Below, in pieces: positions 49,801-61,800 of a DNA stretch of 64,000 bases. The stretch is from Fasciolopsis buskii (lineage: Eukaryota > Platyhelminthes > Trematoda > Plagiorchiida > Fasciolidae). Where the stretch lies: the NCBI GenBank assembly GCA_008360955.1, contig LUCM01003402.1, positions 1 through 64,000 on the forward strand, read 5' to 3'. Each line of letters begins with the position of its first letter. The first letter of the stretch is position 1. The translations under genes were made by a program, and so were the position numbers. The notes under the pieces are model-generated. The model made no database searches and was not told where the DNA came from. It saw nothing but the letters and a program-made list of their open reading frames with translations.

Positions 49801-52800
49801 ATTCTGCCAACACGACTAAGACAACGGTGTTCAAAAACCAAAAGTCCTTTCCGGGGTCTTTTCCCGTTTAGATTGGCCAGATTATGCTTTGTGAACTTCA
49901 TTGTCTTCACTTCCCCACCATCCTTGTCGATCTTTAGTGACATTTCATCCGCTTTCGCTTGCTAATCCCTTCGTTATCCACCACATCTCTCATCGCCTTC
50001 GTGTGGTATTCACCTGCAACGGTTCATTTGCAGGCATTATTAAAAGGTCCATGGTGGCGTTTTGTCAACTAGATTGCGTAAAGAAAAGTTTTCCCAACAC
50101 TGAAGCTGAGAGTCCTGACGGAGAACCACTGTAACGTCGAATTTCCTCAATGAGATCTTTAGGCCTTTACTTTCGTGTTCCAGTATTCCTCCGCTATAAA
50201 TTCCCAGTTTTCCGCGTAGAGTCACGTAACTCAGAGGTTTGATACCTCACCGCTGTTTGCTTTTGAAACCGTGCACTCTTTTACTGAAAAAAATATAGGC
50301 AACCTCCATGATAAAAGTTGGAGCCAAACAAGAACCTTTTAATGAAACCTGAGATCAAAGTAATTCACAATCAGTTTGACAGAGTTTATGCCGTCATCGC
50401 AGTCCCTTCCCCCACCCCCTCCACAAACTCACAAGTCTCATGTTGGAAGTCAAACTGATAACAAAGTGATGATATCATCTGAATTTACCTGATTAAAGTA
50501 ATACAACTGATGAAGACAGAAAAACAAAAGATGCCCATCTCTTAAAGGTCCTCCTGTTTTCCTGGTGATAAACTGGATAACATGCTCAGTAGTTTATTCA
50601 CAGGCACCCCTATTAGCATGTTAATAGTATTTACACCCTCCAAAAATGACACTGTCGCGTAGCCATCATTATCTTTCCGATATGCAGAAGGCCATGAAAT
50701 TCTCGTTGATTTCCGATCAGGGGTCGTGGATCTTTGTAACAACGAAATAGAGATTCTCCGGAACCAGAAGGACCTCTGCTTAATACCAACAATGAATGTT
50801 TATGTTCTGCTTCGAGTAGAACAATTCAACAAGGATACATTCACATGATATGGGAACGGTTCAGTTGGAGGCTCCTAGATGTTATTAAAAAGTCTCCAAG
50901 TGAATAAGAAAACCTCAACATTAAACTTAACGAGAAGGGGTAAACTCACTCCGTCAATATGTGGTGTACGCAGCTCACTTGAGTGCACTTTCAAAGCATC
51001 CACATATACGGACAAACGATGACTGGTGACAATCAGGCGACGCGCTGTGGCGAATGAGATGGCCAATGCATGCACTTGTTTGCTGTGAACTGATATATAT
51101 ATGGTAGTGTTTATATAGATGAATATGAATTATCGGGACTACATGACCTGCCGCAGGATTAGCGATGCTTTTCAGGTGCATGTGCTCAGAGCTATCCCGT
51201 TCCATACTTGGAAACTCCGTATGTAGTGCAACCACCATAAACGTATTTTGGAACCAGAAATGCGAACGGCTCAAGCAAGTGCTTGCGAAGCGCCATTGCG
51301 ATCATGGACAGTATTTGTGAAACCGACTGAATAAAGAACAGTCTGCTTTTTCCGAACTCTTAACAACAGCATTATCCATGACTTTACTCATTCAGTTGGC
51401 AGTTTAGGTCAAATTAGACGGCAGGTCATAGGCGAAAGCAAAATAATGCAACATGGATCAATATTCTGAACTTACACAGTTCACAATTTCTGGGTGGATA
51501 TTTCTAAAAACGCTGTAAATCGATGAGAACTTGGAAGGACATTACAAACCGATCCAAAAAGAGCTGCGAAGTATTAGAGATTGACTAAGGCTCTAGAGAC
51601 ATTTAAGCAGTTAAGTGGGTCATGAGTAAGTTTTGTCACCAAAGTCAATCAACCCCCAAATTTAAAGCGAGAGTAATATTTCGCATTCGTCCAACATGGA
51701 CAACCATTAACCCTGGATAGATAATATGCTCTGATTGTGGTTGCATCCTCGTAGCATCATCTGCTTGAACAGAAGAAAGAACGAAGAATAATGAAAAATT
51801 CATGGTAGAAGATTAAATTGAGGAAATAGAGAGAAGAAACTTTTTGAATGCAGAAACACCACCGACAGCGGTACCCAGCCGCAGCACCTATTGCCTTCAA
51901 CCAACTGAACCTGTTCTGTACCAGTACGTGTTTTAAAGATTGAACTGTAACAATCAGTACTTGAAGCACAACCTCTGACTTGCTGACAGGGTTTCCCCTT
52001 CACGTTCTACCAACAATATGAAGATAACGGTGTTCAAACAGCGAAAGTTTTGCAAATCTTCTGCTCTCAGTGGCCATGTTTCGAGCCTCACTGCTGGTGC
52101 AAAGTGATAACGGGATATCAGGTCGACGCCACAGATACCTCAAATTAGAAAATACCGATTGGGGGTTCTGTATGCGCGAAGACACTTCATCTGGTGTACG
52201 ACTACTTGGTGTGATGCAAGTACCCAAGTAATGAAGTCTGTCCACCTCGCGCCGTTGGTGCGATCCCCTGCAAGATCAAGATTCGGTTTTGAGCCAATCC
52301 ATTTGTAGATTGGTACTTTTCAGTTCCAAGATGCAATACGCATTCGAAAATTAACTACACCGTCATTCAGCCTATCGGGGAAACTTGCCACTCACTTGAA
52401 TTTTCACTCCGAAGCACGACGTTGTCCGCATATTGTAATTTAGATAGTTTTCTATCTGAGCAAATATTGATGTCAATGTTCATGCATGAGGATAGAGTTA
52501 TTTCCATAAGCATGTCAGTGACAATGTTGAGAAGAAAATGTTGAAGAAGGTGACTCAAACCAATAGGAGCTTTCGAGGTGAACTCGGGTGGGAGATTGCA
52601 GTAAGCATGAACTCGGCTTCGGCTGTTTGCCTACAAAGATTGGATTGGTGAAATGAATTTCTTTAGCACCCTCTTCATTGTGAAGTAGCTCCTGTGAACT
52701 GCAGGAATGCCGCTTCCAAATCAATGAAGATTGATCCCAGGGGCATTGTTGATTGGGATCCAGTCTAACAGTGCACACTCCATTCGCATGCTCGGAATGA

Positions 52801-55800
52801 TCCCAACGACGGCCAGACCATGAGTGCTCGAAGCCAGACAATTGGGCACGCGAATAGTGAAGCAAGAGAATGAGGTTGCATCTGGGATACGAAGAGTGAT
52901 CCCGAACTTACGGTCCTGTATGCGCGTTTTGGAGGCACAGCATACATCTTTTTTGAAACTTTCAAGAGTTCTATCTAGGGCAGCTTGTTGCTCTATTTGG
53001 GTGAGTGTGAGCGCATTGAAGGCAACTAATTGAAGTTAACAATTAGGTTTAAGTAATGCTTCAAAACTATTTTTCCTTCTCCCCCTAAAGTTGAATTCAT
53101 AGATTCACTCTAGCCCAGGGCCATAATACTTTTCGTGGGTTTTCCTTAATGTTTTCCTCGCCGCGTTAAAAACCACACTCAGTTAAAATTAACTTTGTAT
53201 TTTAAGTTTCCACTTGTTCAACAGTCGGTAACAGCGTTGTCGGTAGGATGTGTATTAGGCTGTTACTGAATTTTGAACAACTGCATACTTAAATTTCTCA
53301 CCTTTCACATTTGCCTTTCGGTACCCTCCGAACCTTGTTCGGCCCAGATTTGTCAAATTCATTTTCTACCGCTTGATAAATTGGTGGTTATTTGAACTTA
53401 TGTACCAAGCTAAAATGGACATGCCCATTTCCTCAAGGATGTTGAAATCATAAATTACAAATCCTTAACCGTCTGTTCTATAACTCTAAGTGAAGAGGCG
53501 TTTTCAAAAAATCTATCCGCAACAGACTAGTTAAAATACTACAGTTAGTAGTGCATGCACCAACTACTTTCGGTTCTCACGTTGGCTCACGTGATTTTTT
53601 CTCCATTCCTGGGGTGTTTAATCCACCAGTTATCTGGCCGATATTGTAGTTGACACTGACGTGCTTGGTGCCCCTCTAGATAGACGGTCAGTAAACGAAG
53701 GGTATTTTGACAACTGTCAAAAACTGTGGCTTGCGATGCATTATATCATAAACGAACCTATCATGCAGGCTGAATCTGCTCACCTACTTTTACCGTGACT
53801 GTTTTCTCAATGTTTTACTGTTCTTGCATAATTGTGTTTCCCTGGTGTATTGATTAGAAAATTGTGTAGTATTTCTGTCTCACTGTCTTGCAGCTTGAAT
53901 TCTAGTGAATAACAGAAATTCCTGGTCAAAATCGCATAATTCATTTAAGGTATTCGTGTGGAACAATGATGAGTGAACTTTGTGTCTCACCAGGTGTGAG
54001 ACTCTTTGTATGTGCTTTTTTAAACCCATTATTTGTATAATCACTCGATTAACGTTGCTTAACTATCCAATGCTTTGTATATACTGCCTTTATTATGACA
54101 GAAACGTCTATCCGTATACAATAGATTAGTCAGAAGGTATTAGTTGACACGCTTTTTCATCGATTACTTGGGCCATTCTTTCAGGCTATCTTTAAGGTCG
54201 GTAGTCTTGTGTATGCCTACCGTTTTTATCCCTAACTTAAATTAGGGATCAGTGAATCACGTTTGCTAGCACACAACATTCTTATGGAGAAAAAATCAAT
54301 CAACTCACAACAAACTCGTAAAAATGACTGTGAAATCAATACGTGTGCAACCAGCTGTCCTTTTATATTTCTGTGTGACTTCCGAACTGCATCTATCTCT
54401 CATTTGGGATTATATTCACTCTTACCGGGCGGTCTGAGTGTCACCTCATGCTTTATTGGAAACGAATAAGTCCTAACTCGTCGTTGGAAATCCGTTTAAC
54501 TTTGTAATACAGATTTTAAAATTCAGACTATTTGAATGGTGTACTGGATACTTTTATTCACCATGTTTGAATTACTGGTAATACCCGACGCGCGCTTGAC
54601 CCACAATTAACTCTTCAGAAGCACTTAGTTATAAAGAACGTATCGAGGTCAGAAATCTTGAAACAGACATTCCATAGGATAAATAAGCGATGGGTCACAG
54701 AATAATCGATTGTGGAAAATTTGCACTTCCCTGCCAGAAGTGTGTCTGGTTCTTGTGTGTTATCTGGTGGTGGTCAAACGGTCATGAGATTTAGACATGA
54801 GTGTTCCAATCTTCTCACATCTAACCACTGTCTGATTTGGTGACTCAAAACTGACCGCTACTCATTTACCTGAATTAATGTTGTTTTTCGTGCCATTAAC
54901 AAGGAAATTAAGGATACCGTTAGAATTCTATTGAAAAATCTGTTGAAGTGACGGTATCCCGCTAGTTGGAATTTTTGTTTGTTGCTCAAATGTAGTAAGT
55001 GGAACTTTCGAGGGATGCACTGGACATTGCCACTTGACGGACGGCTACGGAAAATAAGTCCGACCTGCTAGATCAGTCGACTTCCAACAGACTAAGTTCC
55101 CGTTGCTCAATAGGTAGCATATGGTTATGCATAAGTTAGAGTTGTCATCTCGACCGGAATCCCGGACATGTTTTTTACGGCCCATCAGTCCGGTGAATTT
55201 CTTCGCAGCACCTAAGCGCAAAACGTTGAATACTATGAGTTACCGTAAATAATTCTGTAAAGCTTTCATGAATTGACAATAGTTTTGGATTTTCTGCAGT
55301 TATATTCTGAGCTGTTTATAGGATCTGTTACTATGGGAATACAGCTAATTTGAGTTTGATCAATAACCGTTTTCCTCTGTCTTGTTGTCCACAGTTCCGT
55401 CGTGGAGCAGCAGCCCGTTGATTACAGTATGCAAGCAAAAACGTTCAGTTCGCGGAATAACGTTGTCACCCGAGAGTTAAAAACAGTGATTTTCCGTAGG
55501 TTTACTTCTGGTTCAGTTTTTTCATGTCAAATGATCAAATTCGGTGATACCGACTCGCAAACATCTGTATGAATCGCTTGCAAGAGGTGCATGTCAAGTG
55601 TGTGGGACTAGGTAGTTCAATGAAACAGATGACATTTGAGCAAGGACTTATAAGCTAGAATCTTTTGTGTGCTCCGTGAATCTTAAATGTTTTAATCTGT
55701 TTAATTTTACTCTTGCATGAGCTAAATCAAGTTGAAATGTTTGGTTTTGTCATCAAGATCACCGCGGATTTTTAACCAAGTATGTACAATGACATTTTCA

Positions 55801-58800
55801 TTTCTTTCCACTGTACGCACTGTGTGGCAATAAGAAGAAATAATAGTAAGTGAGGAAAAATGACTATTGCACGGATAATTCTGTGGGCGAAGAAAGTATT
55901 TGAATGCATGAGCAGTGGGCTCGTGATTCAACTATGCCACATTGAATCTCTGAACATTCCGTCAGGGAATCTTATGACTAGACCAACCTAACACACAGAA
56001 TGATTTTCCTCTGCATGCCAATAATACGTCTATCATTGGTAACTTGTTTAAAGTAGATATTTTAGCTTATTTTATCTCTAAATCAATCATAAACTTCCCA
56101 GATTCATTGAAAAGACATCTGGAAACCTCAGGATCTCGGAAGGAACAAGGTCCTTGGTAAAGTTTGGATGTTCATATTGGCTGGTGAATCATTTCACCGC
56201 TACTCGCTTATTATTTATTTCATTGACTGAAAGACAAAATTGGCTTACTATTCTTGGAAATTCCGTTATCCGGTAGACCAGATCAGATTCGATAGTGCTG
56301 TGAACAATTGTTGTTTCACCCGAGGAAACTATCCAAGAGGTAAACCGTCGTACGGCTCAGAACAAGTGAAACTCACAATCAACAAGAGACGTTTGTTTTC
56401 TTGTTGCAAAGAACGCAGCTCAACTTACTTCGGATAAAAACACAAACAGTGGTAATAGTGAACGTGACTTTGAATGAGCACGCGATATGCATAGCACAAT
56501 TATTGGAGCATTGAATTAGAAACAGAGATTTCCAGTTTCAAGGTCCAACAGAAAGGTCAATCAAGCAACAGTGAAATCAGAAATCGATTCTGCGCTCTAC
56601 AGCCAAGGTGGAATGACTTGGCATAAATTAGTTATGTTGAATACTTTGGAATAGTTTATTGTTTACAGTGTATCTGTAATCAATTTATGGTACCAAATCT
56701 AGTTATGTGGTTTTATGCGGCCCCAAATTTAACAGACAGGATTACTAGTTCTGCCATTCTGGGACAGTGAATCCTGGGACTCATGAGGTTCGTCTCCTCC
56801 ACAACAATCCTGCATCAAACATGAGATGAAAAACTATCTAACCCTTTCTCGGTAAATAAAACTCAAGGCTGCTAACACACGGTGCACACGTTGACCGTTT
56901 GAGCCTTTTTGAGATACATTCATTCAAAATTCTTGAGAGATGTGACATAATTTTCTTAACAATATTTCAGGACTTCTTCAGAAAGTTAAAGTTGGCACTG
57001 ACAATTGGAGATCACTTCTGGACGCTTATTGCTATCTTTGCCTGGGATGTGCGGTGAGTATAATCCAGACATTTTCTTCCGCTCAGTTGGCAATTTTGCA
57101 TAAAGTTTTTTAGGCTTTTCTTTTCCTTCTCTATTCTAGGGTTTTCTGACAGCCGACCACGTCCAATTGATGCTAGAACAGCTGCTGAATCCTACTGGAT
57201 CCAACTCTTATGGGACGATAGTGGCAATATTTTTGACATATCAGTTCAGTTTGTCAAATTGTGACAATGTGAGTTACTGTTTGTTCCGGTTCTGGTCCAG
57301 TATTAGGATGGTTCGGGCTAATAAAACTGGTATCGTTAATGACGACTGTCCAGAGAACAATTGATGGAAAGTAGTACACAGTCGGGTGGACCAAGTTGGT
57401 CTTTCTTTTATGAAAATACCTTGAATATATTTCATGTTTTACGAAATCAGTTTTCCGATAGAGTTATATGGTGAACTCCGTATAACACCATTCAAATCCG
57501 GATATGTTGCATGAAGAAGACCGGGTACTGAAAATGTTTTGATGATTGTATCGTTGATATCCAACAAGGAATCTGTGCCTTAGCCGGTAGGCATGGCCCA
57601 TGAAACCTCGGTAGATTTGGAGTTTGAGTCTCATTAACCAATTGCCTTTAAGCTAGTTTCATTCAGCTTTGATTAGTACCGCACAGTACCGTATAGTCGA
57701 TGACAAAATGCAGGGAAAACATGTGTGAACGTTTTTTTTCATCACAATATGATTGACTTGAACACTGGGTCTGGGCCTATTTTATCACGTTTGTGCACGT
57801 GCATAATCCAGTCGGTATGATTACCTCCAGCCATTAAAAGTAACAGATAGAAAACGAGATAAGTTTGAGGTCACTGATGACGAAAGCGAGGTATAGACAA
57901 ACTGACGATCCCCTTCGCGCTGTTTGTGCAATATGGGACCACTCGTCTGAATTTGTACTTCTAACCACGCGTGGAACACGGTTAGGGCGCAACAGCCAGT
58001 GCCGTGCACTGACTCGGTGCTAGTCAAACGGACACGCCTGGCAGCCGGGCAAAAACAGAAAGAATTCGGAAGCCGGCGATAGTTACGTTTATTATTAGAC
58101 TTGGTTTAAAATGAACCTTTAATATGAAAATGGGGTTGGTCCCTTATTCCTCTCCGTTCTTCTCTTTGGTATTTTCTGTGGCTCGTGAGCAGTCTTCGTG
58201 TCATTCGTCACCATCCGCCATGAAAGTTCGCCCAGTACCTGGAGGGTTGTTAGATAAGTAGATTGCCGCGAGCTAACTGTACAAATACAGCTTTATCGGT
58301 TTCAGTGCCGTTACCTTTGCGAAATTCGAGTTTGCCCTAAAAAGTGACCTGTGCCTCGCAATTTTGTTTGCTATATTGTGTATGACCTTAAACGAGTTCA
58401 TTGGAGTTTCGCAAAGTTACTCCGTCGCGTGTTGCGTAATCCATTGTTTTAATTTGAGGTGGTATAGTGTTTTCGAACTGACTAATTGTTGTTTTCTCGA
58501 TCTGTACTGAATTCCCTGGCTATTTATCTTAATAACTTCTTTGCTGTTCTGCCTATGTAGACAGTTATGAGTCCACTTATGAGATCATAGACAGTTTGAT
58601 TTTGCGCAGAGGGAAGCGACGCGTTTGCCGACGCTGCTAATATCTGTGAGGCTGCAGTTTCTATCCATGAACTGTGAATAGTTGCAAGGATAATGCTTTT
58701 GATTAAAAGCAACTCTGATCTGTTAACAGGGTGTTTGGTGCCTGGAAAGATTTTATACTACGTTGACTCCCCGAGACTGACTGAAGTAAATCATCGCTTT

Positions 58801-61800
58801 TCTTGAATCTATACCTTTACTTTGCAGTTTTTAGGTTCGTAAGCGGGTGTGTTTGGTTGTGTCGAAGCTGAATATTTACCCGGCGGATGCAGAAAGCCTA
58901 TAATTGACTTGACTTCCTGGACCAATGACATTAAAAAGGGTGGTAGCTTATGGTGATGAAAAGCTCGCTCGTAATTTTTCGTTGCATATAGGTATTGATT
59001 TATTTGTTTTTCTCATTTTCAGCCAACGTTGGACTCAATGGTAGAATTTCTCTGTTCAGCTCTGGCAAATCGGATGTACCTTACACACACCGAGCTGGGT
59101 AGGTGAAATTTCTTGCCTGCCTTTAGATTAGGCCCCTGATCTGATTTTCTCACTGAATGGGTTATACGTTGCACTACTCCCTCCCATTCTAGCTCATCTG
59201 GCCCAGCTATCAGACGTATCCGACAAAATCAGGTTAATTCTGCGTCGGCATTCTCTTGAATTAGCCAGAATCGTTGGAAAAACCCTTGTGCACGCTGACT
59301 GCAATCATTTGTGTTGTGAAGCTGCTTTGGGATTTCTTGCAAGCCTGACGGTGCGACTCGAATCTGTTGGTGACCCTGGGCAGACATTGGCATCGAACAA
59401 ACTTGTCTACCAGCGGGCATCATATCTACCGGAGCAATTCTACAATACTATCGAGAGATACTTCATGCAGTTGGTCACGCTCTATCCTGTCTATAGCACA
59501 AAAACTGCCGATCAAGGAGAAAAACACGTCGGCCCTTCGATCGAAATTATTGGAAAGTGCTTGCTCCTTTGGGTCAGTAATTACGCATTTATTTATTTGC
59601 GACCACAGTTTCGAATCTTCGTATGTTTATTAACTCATTAGTATAAAAACTATATCCGGTTGAATGAAAACTACCGAATTTTATTATCTATCCAAATTCA
59701 ATTTTTTAAAATCAAATTGCAAACAAGATATTTTTCGCAGCCAAATGTGCTTCTGAATTCCACTAGTAAGTGCTAGCTGACGCACGGATACATCATACTA
59801 TGAGCAGTAATATTACGGAAGTTCACCATGCTAGATGTCATAGAGCCAAGAAATTTCGGCTGGCAATCGATATGATCCAAGTGGAATATATTCGGTGCAC
59901 TAGCGTACTCTTACATCTAGGTTGATGGAGCAGATCACGTTCTAAAGTGGGGATGGTGTCCAAGCATTGGCTCAAATCTGGGTGAGGTCAGTGGTTTTTC
60001 AACGTTTTGCTTCATTCAATAAACGGCAACCTAGCTAACGAATTATTTTCGGATTAATTGCTAACATCTAGACTGAAGTTCAATCCATAAGTAATTCTAT
60101 TATTTCTAGGAGGTAGGCACTACATAAAATAAATGGGCGGTTTTATTTCCATAACTTGGTACATTGGAAGATCTACAAGCCGAATGAAATGCAGAACCAA
60201 AAAAACTGCTTATCTTTTTGTATCCAAATTTTCAAGCCGCTAGCCTGCACTGAGACCAACCAACTTTTGACGATTTGTTCACCCATGTTGGTCGCCCAGG
60301 TGAAACATCAGGTTTTATGTAAGACATTAGTTAGGATAAACAAAAGAAAAATTGTTTGTGAATAGTTTGTGAATGAAGATGAGGATTGCACATGTTGATG
60401 GTTCTTGCTTTGTTGACATGGAATACCGTCTCTGTTCATATTAGGCCATATATGGAGGTCGGAGATATGTGATAAAGGTATACACTCCAGGATGGCCTCC
60501 GGTTAAAAACCAATTATCCAACCTGAACGTGAGATTGAATGCGTAGGCCTTAATGCCCGCCGTCCAAGATTCAAATGAATCAGTGCGTGCAACAGGTAAT
60601 TTGGAATATGCTCGATTTCTCTTCGAGTCCAGTGTCCTGGCCAAGTAATATGCTTGCCACCAGAACACCAAAAGTGAACCGGCAGAGAGCATGTGAGGTA
60701 GTAAGTTCATTGCTTTGGCAGACTGACAACGGATCTGAAAACCGGTTATGGTTTGCGGTATACACAACTAAGTCGTCATATGTTTTCGGCCTAGAGTGTA
60801 TTTCAAATCATGGGGAATATAAGTAAAATGCGGTCACTTTCAGAAGGGGTAAACAAGTTACCTGCTGTTGTTCCATCATCGGCATAGGTTCCTTTTTTGT
60901 TGCATATTTCTATAGGGTTTAACTAAAATGTTCGGGGCAACCATTAGTTAAATTGCTTCTCTGTAAATTCTTCTTTCTTCCGCACTTCTTCTGGAGTAGA
61001 GATTAACCGGGCCCTGTGGAATAGTGTTCTCACTAATCTGCGTTTAGAAGGCCATGGAAGAATGCTGGGGAAATGGCACTGGTTGAGTGGATTAACTGCC
61101 TCTCACCCCAAAAGCCAGAAATTCAAATCCCCGATCCGCAGGCCATTTTGATGGTAGATAGTACATCACTGTCGCTCGGCTCGTTACCACACCTAACATG
61201 TTGAGATCTCATTCGGTTTTATGCCACTCCAAGTTTCGGATTCACGGTTTTCTACTTCCTTCCTTCGTGTGGTGTGCCCCAGCGGTCGTGGAATATGCCC
61301 CTAATAGCACATTCATACCTCAAGCATGCCATAAAAACCCCGATAAACTGGAATGCGTGCAATTACTGGTACTAAACAGCTGGATGAAATGGTTTATACT
61401 AAGGTAACTGGAAAATTTGACCAGGCAATGTTTTTTTTGCTTGGCGGTCTAAGAGCCTATCATCATCAGTCCGTCTGTGGTTTTCCTGAAAACTCGAACC
61501 ACGTCGAGGTCTTTGAAATATTCACTAGGAATTGGGAGCCAAATACTGTTTGATTAAAGGAAACCATAGAAGTAATCAGTCTCTTGAAAAAGTTTTCTGT
61601 CAGAAAGTGATTCGCGGTTCTCGATCGCAAGGTGTTAGAACCTATCGCGAAATCCTCAGAATGGTTCTCAAGTTCAAATGGTCCCCAAAGACAATAAGAA
61701 GCGAGACGTTTTGGGACGGTATCAAAAATGTTTACCAACCGCCAAACAAGGCTGTAATAAGCGGAGTTGTGGATATATAAAAATCAGCCTCAGTGGAGTC

